A stretch of DNA of 37,389 bases from Bacillota bacterium (GTDB taxonomy: Bacteria; Planctomycetota; UBA8108; UBA1146), in NCBI GenBank assembly GCA_003973385.1, contig QNYK01000038.1, forward strand, positions 1 through 37,389, in the 5' to 3' direction. Every line of letters starts with the position of its first letter. Positions within the stretch are counted from its first letter, which is position 1. Position numbers and translations under genes: made by a program. Under the pieces are notes generated by a model. The model had not been told where the DNA came from. It worked only from the letters and a program-made list of their open reading frames with translations, and ran no database searches. This document shows positions 9,891 to 17,403 of the stretch, one piece after another.

Positions 9891-9920
9891 GGCCCTGTGG
9901 ACAGGCGAGTCCACAGGGCC
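9891..9920 (-). terminator. Perfect 12-bp hairpin after tRNA-Thr
   Basis: Arms 9891-9902 and 9909-9920 are perfectly complementary around a 6-base loop, ten bases beyond the CCA end of tRNA-Thr in its direction of transcription. There is no T-tract afterwards, so termination or 3' processing is inferred from position and stem strength. Confidence 0.5.
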
Positions 9921-9930
9921 TGATGTTTAC

Positions 9931-10006
9931 TGGAGCTGGCGACGGGAGTCGAACCCATGACCTCAGCTTTACGAAAGCTGTGCTCTACCAACTGAGCTAC
10001 GCCAGC
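9931..10006 (-). tRNA. tRNA-Thr (anticodon CGT)
   Basis: On the minus strand a complete cloverleaf is visible. The acceptor is GCTGGCG pairing with CGCCAGC, the D arm contains GCTCAGTTGGTAGAGC, and the anticodon stem is CAGCT/AGCTG with loop TTCGTAA. The T arm has loop TTCGACT, and the discriminator T is followed by an encoded CCA. Anticodon CGT reads ACG threonine codons, which are common in GC-rich genomes. Confidence 0.95.
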
Positions 10007-10037
10007 CCGATTTGGTGTCGATGGGGCCGGAGGAAGA

Positions 10038-10066
10038 AGGATAGCGACATCGTCACCGGGCGGCAA
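10038..10066 (-). promoter_or_regulatory. Candidate sigma70 promoter for tRNA-Thr
   Basis: On the minus strand TTGCCG (10061-10066) and TATCCT (10038-10043) are separated by exactly 17 bases. Transcription would start about 25 bases upstream of the mature tRNA. The region after the -10 is followed by GC-rich sequence, as in many stable-RNA promoters. Confidence 0.45.
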
Positions 10067-10069
10067 TCT

Positions 10070-10092
10070 CCCCTCCCTTTTCAGGGGGGGGG
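10070..10092 (-). terminator. C-run/G-run hairpin downstream of the recombinase gene
   Basis: A CCCCTCCC arm pairs with an overlapping run of nine G across a TTTTCA loop, with one mismatch. It sits about 30 bases past the recombinase stop at 10123 and just upstream of the tRNA-Thr promoter. No T-run follows on the minus strand, so terminator activity is plausible but unproven. Confidence 0.35.
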
Positions 10093-10122
10093 ATCGTAGG
10101 CGCTACGCACCAGGGATACTCG

Positions 10123-11037
10123 CTAGCGAGTCTGCTCGACTTCGGGCAATTCGCTGTGAGGGTGGTCTGCCCTGTGTCGCTCCGAGATCTTCTCACTGCT
10201 GAGGTGGTTGTAGACCTGGGTCGTGGCGAGGTGCTTGTGTCCGAGCAACTCCTGCACCTGTCTCAGGTTGGCCCCCCTGTCGAGCAGGTGTGTCGCATAC
10301 GAGTGTCGCAAGGTGTGGGGGCTGGTGCGGCTATCGAGGCCCGCCTTGCCGATGTAGCGGTCGAGGATCTTACGGATCGATCGATCCGAGATGCGATCGC
10401 CAAATCGATTCAACAGCACAGGCAGTGGCTTCCAGATTCCATCTTCTGGTTGCCAGCGAGCGGGGATCGCATCCTGATAGGCAAACAAGGCTATCAATGC
10501 GTGCTCTCCGATGGGAACGATGCGTTCCTTTCGGCCCTTTCCAAATGCTCTGACGAGTCGCGCATCCCCATCGATGTGTTCCCAGTCAAGGGCGACCAGT
10601 TCGCTGACGCGCAGTCCAGTGCTGTAGAGGATCTCGAGGATCGCTCGATCCCTGAGTCCGCGATAAGTATTGGTTTCGGGCTGGTCGAGAAGTCGTAACA
10701 CTTCCTGGACACTCAGAAAGTGAGGCAAGGCTCTCGGAACTCGGGGTGTACTCAGTTCGAGAAAAGCACAGCGTCCCTTGAGGCGGCCCTGGCTGGTGAG
10801 GAACCGGAAGAAGCCGCGGATCGATGCGAGTTTCCTCGCCACCGTGCTGCGTGAATACCCGACCTCTGCGAAGTGAGCCAACCAGCGGCGCACCTCGGTG
10901 TTATCTATATTAGCGATCTCGGCGAGGTCAGAGACCTCGAAAAAATCGCGCAGTTGTTCGAGATCCTTGCGGTAGGCCCGGAGAGTTTCCGGACTCAGGT
11001 TCCGCTCGGACTCGAGGTGCTGCAGGAACGAATCCAT
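10123..11037 (-). CDS. xerC: Tyrosine recombinase XerC/XerD
   Basis: 304 residues, the usual Xer length. Residues 1-85 are the SAM-like core-binding domain (LESERNLSPETLRAYRKDL). The catalytic domain carries the full set of active-site residues: R143 in TGLRVSE, K167 in FGKGRK, H241 and R244 in HTLRHSYATH, H267 in LLGHK, and nucleophile Y276 in QVYNH. Xer enzymes resolve chromosome dimers at dif together with FtsK. Whether this copy is XerC or XerD cannot be decided without the partner gene. No dif-like site was recognised nearby. The ATG at 11037 has only a weak upstream ribosome-binding site (GGAAG about 20 bases away). The gene is flanked by tRNA-Thr downstream and by an intergenic region with DnaA-box-like sites upstream. 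Confidence 0.93.
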   Translation of the reverse strand: MDSFLQHLESERNLSPETLRAYRKDLEQLRDFFEVSDLAEIANIDNTEVRRWLAHFAEVGYSRSTVARKLASIRGFFRFLTSQGRLKGRCAFLELSTPRVPRALPHFLSVQEVLRLLDQPETNTYRGLRDRAILEILYSTGLRVSELVALDWEHIDGDARLVRAFGKGRKERIVPIGEHALIALFAYQDAIPARWQPEDGIWKPLPVLLNRFGDRISDRSIRKILDRYIGKAGLDSRTSPHTLRHSYATHLLDRGANLRQVQELLGHKHLATTQVYNHLSSEKISERHRADHPHSELPEVEQTR

Positions 11038-11154
11038 GTCGCTGCACCAACTTCCATCCAGCGGGGCGACGTTTCCCCTGGGTGAATCCTACGAAGGCCG
11101 AAAAAAAATGTGAAGGGGATCATGGCGTAAAGAAAAAAACTGTCGCCTTGAAAT

Positions 11155-11193
11155 CGTGGATAAGTCGGATGAAGAGCGCCTGGATGTGGATAA
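11155..11193. promoter_or_regulatory. Two DnaA-box-like sites in the intergenic region
   Basis: TGTGGATAA at 11185-11193 is the exact complement of the DnaA box TTATCCACA. CGTGGATAA at 11155-11163 differs at one position. Both have the same orientation, 30 bases apart (about three helical turns), next to A-rich tracts at 11099-11142. Only two boxes are visible and no dnaA, dnaN or gidA gene is near, so an origin is not established; DnaA-responsive regulation is an alternative. Confidence 0.4.
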
Positions 11194-11257
11194 CCTGGGC
11201 CGATGATCCTGCCCGGGGCCGGATGTGGCCCCTCTCAGGATCTATGGCAGCGGCAAA

Positions 11258-11509
11258 TCAGCACAGAGCGCCGTGGCAGCGACTCAGCAACTCCTTCACG
11301 ATGGCACGGAAGTGCTCCTGGGTGAGTTCCTCTTCATCGAGGTGGGCTGCTTCGTCGAGGGTGGTGGGGGAGGAACTTCCCATCGTCAGCAGTTGTTCTA
11401 GCAGTGATGGCATATCGGTCCCATCGTAGAGGACGCAGTATTCCACATCCTTGCTGACCACCATCAGCGATCGTTCGTCGGGGTGGGTGAGTGGAGAATC
11501 GTGCATCAT
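11258..11509 (-). CDS. Small acidic hypothetical protein
   Basis: 83 residues from the ATG at 11509 (an in-frame TTG at 11524 is the alternative start), with AAAGAGA just upstream. The sequence is acidic and soluble-looking, with no signal peptide. The middle reads VSKDVEYCVLYDGTDMP and the C-terminal third is helix-forming (EEELTQEHFRAIVKELL). I do not recognise a family. It lies divergently from pabB with about 170 bases between the starts. The consistent third-position GC and the ribosome-binding site support a real gene; function unknown. Confidence 0.5.
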   Translation of the reverse strand: MMHDSPLTHPDERSLMVVSKDVEYCVLYDGTDMPSLLEQLLTMGSSSPTTLDEAAHLDEEELTQEHFRAIVKELLSRCHGALC

Positions 11510-11682
11510 CGAGGTCTCTTTCAACTGTCCAGGATCTGTTCAGCAACGGTGACAGGTTCGCCAGCGAGCGAATCGGATCGGGCCTCGTTACCCCCGGTCT
11601 CGTCCAGGGGGGGTTTGTTTCCGGGTCGCGGCCTGTACCCATCTTCGGCTTTCTCGGGCCATTTCTGCACCGGAAAACCACG

Positions 11683-13143
11683 ATGAGTCGAGACCGATCC
11701 GGGAGTCCCTTCCACGGGCCACCCTCCTTCGAGACGATCGATGCGTCGGACCCGGCAGAATTCCTGGCGTCGATGGCACCGACCCAGCAAGGATTTCTGC
11801 TCGAGAGTGGCTTCGATGCCCGTGGCACCGGTCGCTGGCACATCTGCGGAGTGGATCCGATCGGATCCTTCGAGGCGACGGATGATCGCTGGCACAGTCG
11901 GCAGACGGGTCTTCCAGCGCGAGAGGGCCGAGGCGATCCCTTCGCCGCCCTCGATGGCTGGTGGCGCAGCTGGGCGATGCCAGCTGCGACGCCAGCGCAT
12001 GCATGCCCCTTCGTCGGCGGTGCGATCGGCTGGATCGGTTACGAGGCGGCCGATCGTTTCCACGGCCTACCACGGCGATCCCTGCCCGATGGCCCCGTTT
12101 CTTGCTTCCTCGAAGGGATCCCCGATCTGTGCTGGAGGTTGTACGACGAGGTGGTCGTGATCGATGCACTCGAGGGGAGAGCCTGGTTCCACCATCACAA
12201 CAGAAATGGCTGGCAGCAGCGCCGGTGGTGGCTCGATCCTGAACGATCCGCGCCACTCTCGGCTGTTCGATCGGCGGCGGGCTCTCGGATCATCGATGCG
12301 TCGCTTGACGACGGACAGTACCTGGATGCAGTGTCGCAGATCCGGGGAAGTATCGGGCGGGGGGATGTCTACGAGGTGAATCTTGCCCTGGGCATGATTC
12401 TCGATCCGGTTCCAGCAGCGAGGGATCTTCATGCCATCTGGCGCCAGGTACAGCCGGTCCCGTATGCAGCGCTGATCCAGGACGACCCCTTCTCGCTGGT
12501 GTCCGCATCTCCAGAGCAGTTCCTGACGCGACGGGGAGATCAGATCGGGACCCGGCCCATCAAGGGAACGGTGCCTCGATGCGGTGATCCTGCACAGGAT
12601 CAGATGGCCGCGAAGCGACTGCTGGAAGATCCGAAGGAGCGTGCGGAGTTGGCGATGATCGTCGACCTGGAGAGAAACGATCTCGGTCGAATCTGTGTGC
12701 CGGGCAGTGTCGAGGTGGTCGCCGCTGCCGATGTGGAGGAATACGCATCGGTGATGCACACGGTGGCGACGGTGAAAGGGACCCTGCGGGGAAATCCCGG
12801 CCCGGGTGAGATCCTGCGAGCGACCTTTCCAGGGGGTTCCATCACCGGAGCACCGAAACTGGCAGCGATGGAGCAGATCCGGCAACTGGAGCCGTGGCCC
12901 CGTTCGGTCTACACCGGCTCGATCGGCTGGTTGGCTCCCTCCGGAGACATGGAACTGAACATCGCGATCCGCACCGCATTGATCCGGGGCCAGCGGGCTC
13001 TGATCCCCTTCGGCGGTGCCGTGACCTGGGATTCTGATCCGGATGCGGAGCGCGATGAACTGGCTCACAAGGCGCGCACATTGCTGGCTGCGCTCGGCAT
13101 CGACGCGGTCGAGATGGGCGAAACTCGAGATCTGGCAGACTAA
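11683..13143 (+). CDS. pabB: Aminodeoxychorismate synthase component I (PabB)
   Basis: 486 residues from the ATG at 11683. The frame extends upstream to 11491, but that part overlaps the divergent small gene and lacks family similarity. The chorismate-binding domain shows GDVYEVNLA (~227), the PIKGT motif (292-296), MIVDLERNDLGRI (~325), GGSITGAPK (~384) and YTGSIGW (~410). PIKGT, with its active-site lysine K294, is typical of PabB; TrpE usually has PIAGT in this position. PabB aminates chorismate to 4-amino-4-deoxychorismate for p-aminobenzoate and folate synthesis, normally with the PabA glutaminase, which is not in this window. It is convergent with the NicO-family gene, and the two stop codons overlap. 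Misassignment of a TrpE-like enzyme remains possible but less likely. Confidence 0.88.
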   Translation: MSRDRSGSPFHGPPSFETIDASDPAEFLASMAPTQQGFLLESGFDARGTGRWHICGVDPIGSFEATDDRWHSRQTGLPAREGRGDPFAALDGWWRSWAMPAATPAHACPFVGGAIGWIGYEAADRFHGLPRRSLPDGPVSCFLEGIPDLCWRLYDEVVVIDALEGRAWFHHHNRNGWQQRRWWLDPERSAPLSAVRSAAGSRIIDASLDDGQYLDAVSQIRGSIGRGDVYEVNLALGMILDPVPAARDLHAIWRQVQPVPYAALIQDDPFSLVSASPEQFLTRRGDQIGTRPIKGTVPRCGDPAQDQMAAKRLLEDPKERAELAMIVDLERNDLGRICVPGSVEVVAAADVEEYASVMHTVATVKGTLRGNPGPGEILRATFPGGSITGAPKLAAMEQIRQLEPWPRSVYTGSIGWLAPSGDMELNIAIRTALIRGQRALIPFGGAVTWDSDPDAERDELAHKARTLLAALGIDAVEMGETRDLAD

Positions 13144-14843
13144 CCCTCGAGTTGCCGCGCCAACGCTCTCAACATCTGAGCGATCGGCTGCTGGCCGCGA
13201 GCGATGCTGTCGATACAGAACCAGACACCGATCAGGCTGACCAGGATGGCGGAGACGACGGGGGCCAGGCGAAGGAATCTGGATCTCAGCGACACGCCGA
13301 CGCGATCGAGCCACCGCTCCTTGCCGACCACCAGCACACAGCCGATGCCGATCAGCATCAATCCGAGTCCAAAGCTGAAGAAGCTGAGTACGACGAGGCC
13401 CAGCAGCAACGCCTGAAAGTGGGCCGCCACCAGCACGATGGTGAATCCCGCCGGACAGGGAACGATACCGCCGCTGAGTCCGAGCGCCACGAGGTCCCGA
13501 AAGCGCACCTCGTCCTTTCCACCCCAGTCTGCAGGAACATGAGAGTGGTCGTGGGAGTGCGGATGCGAATGTCGATGTGAATGATCATGAGGATGCGAAT
13601 CATCGTGCGAGTGACCATCGGCTCGCTTCTGAGCGCCGATCGCCCGCCAGCGGCGACGCGCGAGAAATACACCGAACATCGTCAGCAGCGCCCCCGAGCC
13701 AAAACTGAAGATGGTGGTGAGCCAGTTCTGGTAGGTGGCCGAGGAGCTCTTGTCAGTACTGGCCTCGATCAGACTCAGCAGCAACAGACCGAGCAGGAAG
13801 ATACTGGCGGTGTGGGCAAAGGTGACGACCATCCCCAGTGTCACGGCATCGCGGATCCTGCCGCGCGTACCGACCAGGTAGGCGGCCACCATCGTCTTGC
13901 CATGACCGGGACCGAGAGCGTGCCCTGCGCCGTAGATGACGGCGAGCAACAGCGCCATCAGAACTTCCCACGGCGCTGCTTCGCCGAGCACGATCGTCTC
14001 GACGATGCCTCCGATCTGCTCCTCCTCGCCCTTCTCGTCCGTGCCCGGATCGACGCTGGTAGGAAGTGGCCGCGGCCGCACCGGCTCCTGAGCAGCGGGG
14101 GGTTGGGAGTTCAAGGGTGGAACAGGGCCAGACAGTGCGCTCAGTTGCTCGGCGGAAGGAGCCGAATCGTTGAAGGGATCGAAGCTGGTGGAGCCTTGAA
14201 AAAAGTAGAGGATCGATGTTCTGCCGGGGGTTCGGATGAAGGCTCCCTGGTCCTCGAATGTTTCTGGTCGGGGATCGAGGATGAAGAAGGAGAGGTCGGG
14301 ATCGTGATCCTCCACCGGGATCCAGCTGAATTGACTCGAAGTTTGATCGAGAAAGGTGCCATCTCGCCAGTGAAGCCACCAGCCACCGCCGATGGGACTC
14401 TCTGGCGGCAACATCTCGGGGAGTCTTCCGCTGAGGGTGAAGTAGGCATCGAAGGGACGGGCTCGTACCGATCCCTGCAGCCCCGCTTGCTCGATCAGCA
14501 GCAGTTCCAGTGTGATCGGCTGGCCATTGACGCGCAGGTCGAGGAGCGGCAAGAGCTCGTGAATCTTTGCCTTGAGATAGGGTCTCCACTCATCTTCCTC
14601 GACTCGCTCGTCCCCATCGGCATCCAGATCTGCCAGTACAGGAAATCCCGCAGGCACACTCCAGCCCAGATTGAACAGGATCGTCACCTGGCCATCTCGG
14701 ACCGTGAATGTGGTCTGGGTACCGACACCGGCAGCCAGTTCATGTGCGAAGCCGGTACTCGTTGCGCAGCAGCAGATCACCAGCGCCATGACGACTCCAG
14801 CGAGCAGCCTGGCGATCGATCGGTGGCTCAACATGGTTCCCAT
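13140..14843 (-). CDS. NicO/RcnA-family metal transporter with an N-terminal EF-hand-bearing domain
   Basis: 567 residues. The start is ATG 14843 or the second ATG at 14834; both overlap the end of the helicase gene. A signal peptide (residues ~10-33, ending GFA) precedes a ~240-residue extracytoplasmic domain with an EF-hand-like loop (D72, D74, D76, G77). A low-complexity Pro-rich linker leads into the membrane part (~290-545, about six segments). This carries GHALGPGHGKT (307-317), a histidine-rich loop with 12 His in residues 411-435, and GGIVPCPAG (~458). GHALGPGHGKT-type and PCPxA-type motifs are features of the NicO/RcnA nickel-cobalt transport family. The His-rich loop probably binds metal. 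Direction (import or efflux) and metal are not decidable. It is probably co-translated with the helicase upstream. Confidence 0.85.
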   Translation of the reverse strand: MGTMLSHRSIARLLAGVVMALVICCCATSTGFAHELAAGVGTQTTFTVRDGQVTILFNLGWSVPAGFPVLADLDADGDERVEEDEWRPYLKAKIHELLPLLDLRVNGQPITLELLLIEQAGLQGSVRARPFDAYFTLSGRLPEMLPPESPIGGGWWLHWRDGTFLDQTSSQFSWIPVEDHDPDLSFFILDPRPETFEDQGAFIRTPGRTSILYFFQGSTSFDPFNDSAPSAEQLSALSGPVPPLNSQPPAAQEPVRPRPLPTSVDPGTDEKGEEEQIGGIVETIVLGEAAPWEVLMALLLAVIYGAGHALGPGHGKTMVAAYLVGTRGRIRDAVTLGMVVTFAHTASIFLLGLLLLSLIEASTDKSSSATYQNWLTTIFSFGSGALLTMFGVFLARRRWRAIGAQKRADGHSHDDSHPHDHSHRHSHPHSHDHSHVPADWGGKDEVRFRDLVALGLSGGIVPCPAGFTIVLVAAHFQALLLGLVVLSFFSFGLGLMLIGIGCVLVVGKERWLDRVGVSLRSRFLRLAPVVSAILVSLIGVWFCIDSIARGQQPIAQMLRALARQLEG

Positions 14844-17098
14844 TCTTCATCCGGGGGCGAGATCGGTGTCACGGGAGCGTATCCGACCACCAGTTGTTTC
14901 TCGCCACACTCCTCGAATCGTACCGAGATTCGCTTCGAGGCTCCATGTCCCTGCGCCCGTACGATGACGCCGCGGCCGAGAATCTCGTGGCGAATCCAGC
15001 ATCCCGGGTGAAGACCGTCATCTTCATCATCGCCTGGGTCTGAACGATGCCAGTTGGTCTGGCCCCAGGTCGAACTCGACTTCACGAGTGCCTGATCTCG
15101 CTCGAATACGATCGAGGTTCCCTCCAGTTCGACCAGGAAGGAGGAGGGAATCCTCGGCTCTCGCTCCTGAAAGCGTCGACGCCAGGATGCATGAGTCATC
15201 AGCAATTGCTCTCGAGCTCGGGTGACTCCGACATAGAGCAACCTTCGCTCCTCTTCGACGCCTGCTGCTTCACCGTGGCGCGAGTGGGGGATCAGGGACT
15301 CCTCGACTCCTGCGATGATGACCCGATCGAATTCGAGACCCTTGGCAGCATGCAGCGTCATCAGCGAGACCTGCCCCTTCTCCTCGGTTCGCATCTCGGC
15401 ATCGGTGACGAGTGCGATCCTCTCGAGGAATAATGACATCGGATCGATCTCCTCGTATTCGGGGTCGTTCTGAGCACGGGCGGCAACGCTGGAGAGGATC
15501 TCCTGCGTTTCTGTTGCGGCGGCGACCAGTTCCTCGAGATTGCGTTCGCGCTCCTGCCAGGATTCCGGTTCGGATCTCTCAAGATGCGATAGATATCCGC
15601 TGGCTTCGATGGCAACGGCCACCTGAGCGGAGAGTGGAGCGCCGACATTCTCGGAGAGTGTTTCGATCACGTCTCGCAGCTGTGCGAGTCCTTTTTTTGC
15701 CTTTCCGCGGATCTCATCGTGGCCATCCAGGCAGCGCAGATGTTCGCCGAGGCTGCGTCCAGCATCTCGAGCAGCGTCCTCGAAGCGTTCGATGCTGACC
15801 TTGCCGATGCCTCGAGCAGGAACATTGATGATGCGTTGCAGGGCAACATCATCGCGAGTCGAACGTGCCACTCGCAGGTACGCAAGGATGTCCTTGACCT
15901 CCTTGCGCTCGTAGAACGACATGCCTCCGACGACGCTGTAGAGGATCCTGCGGCGCACGAATTCCTCCTCGAATACCCTCGAGAGTGAGTTGACGCGGTA
16001 GAGGATGGCTATCTCCGAGGCAGCGCAGCCCTCTTCCTGCCAGGACTCGATATGGTCCGCGATCTGCGCCGCTTCGGCGCGCTCGTCCCGCAACTGCTGA
16101 ACCCTCACCTCGGCTCCGTCGGGGTTGTCGGTGAATAGTTTTCGTTCCCCGAACTCGCTGCCTGCCAGTCGTCCAGCAACCTCCAGGATCTGTGGAGTGG
16201 AACGGTAGTTCTGATCGAGCGTGATGACGATGTGTTCCGGGAAGTCCTCCCGGAAGCGCAGAAAGTTGTCGGGACTGGCTCCCCGCCAGGAGTAGATCGA
16301 CTGATCAGGATCACCGGTCACGCACAAGTTTCTGTGCTCTTCGGCGAGTAGTTTTGCCATCAGGTATTGCGGCCGATTGGTGTCCTGGAACTCGTCTATC
16401 ATCACGTACTCGAAACGAGCTCTGAGCCGTTCCAGCACATCAGGGTGTTCGCGCAAGAGCCGGACGACGAGGATCAGCAGATCATCGAAGTCGGCAGCAT
16501 CTCGCTCCTCGAGCAATTCCTGATAGCGAAAAAAGATGCGCGCGAGTTCTTTTTCTCTGAAGGTTGTGGACTCCTCGCTGGCCTGTTCAGGGGAGGTCAT
16601 GTGGTTTTTCCAGTGGCTGATTCGGGACAGCGTGGCGCGAGGCGGGAAGGAAGTACGGTCGAGTTTCAACTCCTTCAGGATCGTACCGATCAGTTGTTGC
16701 TGATCCGCAGTGTCGTAGATGGAGAAGCGGCCGCTATAGGGTTCGATCCTGTGCAGGTGGCGACGAAGCAGCCGGGCACAGAAGGAGTGAAAGGTACGCA
16801 GTACAGGCGTACCTTCATCGAGATCGAGAGACGATGGACCGAGGAATCCAGAGGTCGGAAACAGCGCCCCACGACCTGGGCCCAGCAGGGCGATGGTTCT
16901 ACGAAGCATCTCATCGGCGGCCTTGTTGGTGAAGGTGATGGCAAGGATCGATCCGGGCGATACCCCGGCCGAGACGAGGTCGGCGATGCGATGGGTCATC
17001 ACCCGGGTCTTGCCGCTGCCCGGGCCTGCGATCACCGCCATCGGCCCCCTGTGGCTGGTGACGGCCTTCTTCTGGCCAGGATTCAATGCCTCGGTCAT
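14828..17098 (-). CDS. pcrA: UvrD/PcrA-type superfamily 1 DNA helicase
   Basis: 756 residues, the normal PcrA/UvrD size. Motifs in order: Walker A AGPGSGKT (24-31), TFTNKAADEM (~55), Walker B DEFQDTN (235-241), GDPDQSIYSWRGA (262-274), LDQNYRST (294-301), TLHAAKGLEFDRV and YVGVTRAREQL. The C-terminal ~50 residues form the Tudor-like tail typical of PcrA (RHEILGRGVIV, then VRFEECGEKQLVVGYAP). It unwinds DNA 3' to 5' in nucleotide-excision repair and clears stalled replication or transcription complexes. The ATG at 17098 overlaps by ATGA a possible 39-residue ORF, and its 3' end overlaps the transporter start, indicating a polycistronic message. There is a short insertion (~73-98) between motifs Ia and Ib. 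Confidence 0.95.
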   Translation of the reverse strand: MTEALNPGQKKAVTSHRGPMAVIAGPGSGKTRVMTHRIADLVSAGVSPGSILAITFTNKAADEMLRRTIALLGPGRGALFPTSGFLGPSSLDLDEGTPVLRTFHSFCARLLRRHLHRIEPYSGRFSIYDTADQQQLIGTILKELKLDRTSFPPRATLSRISHWKNHMTSPEQASEESTTFREKELARIFFRYQELLEERDAADFDDLLILVVRLLREHPDVLERLRARFEYVMIDEFQDTNRPQYLMAKLLAEEHRNLCVTGDPDQSIYSWRGASPDNFLRFREDFPEHIVITLDQNYRSTPQILEVAGRLAGSEFGERKLFTDNPDGAEVRVQQLRDERAEAAQIADHIESWQEEGCAASEIAILYRVNSLSRVFEEEFVRRRILYSVVGGMSFYERKEVKDILAYLRVARSTRDDVALQRIINVPARGIGKVSIERFEDAARDAGRSLGEHLRCLDGHDEIRGKAKKGLAQLRDVIETLSENVGAPLSAQVAVAIEASGYLSHLERSEPESWQERERNLEELVAAATETQEILSSVAARAQNDPEYEEIDPMSLFLERIALVTDAEMRTEEKGQVSLMTLHAAKGLEFDRVIIAGVEESLIPHSRHGEAAGVEEERRLLYVGVTRAREQLLMTHASWRRRFQEREPRIPSSFLVELEGTSIVFERDQALVKSSSTWGQTNWHRSDPGDDEDDGLHPGCWIRHEILGRGVIVRAQGHGASKRISVRFEECGEKQLVVGYAPVTPISPPDEEWEPC

Positions 17099-17214
17099 CG
17101 CTCATTCACCTTGCTGGAGGCCTTTCGAGGCATGGGTTTGTGATTCCGGTGGAAGCGGCTCAGACCGGCACTCGCAGCAAGCGGTCCCTCGAACCGTTCG
17201 CTGCCAGAGGCCAT
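17095..17214 (-). CDS. Possible 39-residue leader protein upstream of the helicase
   Basis: ATG 17214 is preceded by GCGGGGACAAC and the frame ends in a TGA that overlaps the helicase ATG (ATGA). The product is basic at its C terminus (KPMPRKASSKVNER) and has no recognisable family. The overlap and ribosome-binding site are what support it; length alone is not significant. It could be a translational-coupling leader or a chance frame. Confidence 0.3.
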   Translation of the reverse strand: MASGSERFEGPLAASAGLSRFHRNHKPMPRKASSKVNER

Positions 17215-17275
17215 GTTGTCCCCGCTGGGGGCAAACCGCAAGGTCAGCAACGATCTCCTTAGATTCCTGTTCGCA

Positions 17276-17304
17276 TTGACGAGATCGGCCCCGTTACTTA
17301 TGAT
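17276..17304 (+). promoter_or_regulatory. Near-consensus sigma70 promoter
   Basis: TTGACG at 17276-17281 and TATGAT at 17299-17304 are separated by exactly 17 bases (5/6 matches each). It points toward the TPR-alphaCTD gene, whose start lies about 100 bases downstream. This is the best promoter in the window and should drive the TPR-alphaCTD/ruvA unit. The rest of the 305-base gap 17099-17403 holds only the small minus ORF. Confidence 0.65.
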
Positions 17305-17403
17305 CCTGGACTCACTTCTGAACTCCTGGGTACTCGATCCGGCGTCGCCGGTGAGTCTTCCGGGGGAGGACACCAATGCCTGAGTTCCGTCGAGGAGGCT
17401 TCC

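Noticed and set aside
9608-10066. N-terminal extension of the 7187-9607 protein
   Set aside because: It reads through tRNA-Thr, giving the familiar GVAQLVEHSFRK-type spurious peptide; the ATG at 9607 has a ribosome-binding site and signal peptide.
11082-11429. 115-codon plus-strand frame over the DnaA-box region
   Set aside because: It overlaps the better-supported small minus gene and has a Lys/Ser-rich low-complexity product with no motif.
12067-13314. 415-codon minus-strand frame opposite pabB
   Set aside because: Shadow frame; all PabB motifs lie on the plus strand.
13581-15011. Long plus-strand frame opposite the NicO and helicase genes
   Set aside because: Translation is low-complexity and without motifs, whereas the minus strand carries NicO and PcrA motifs.
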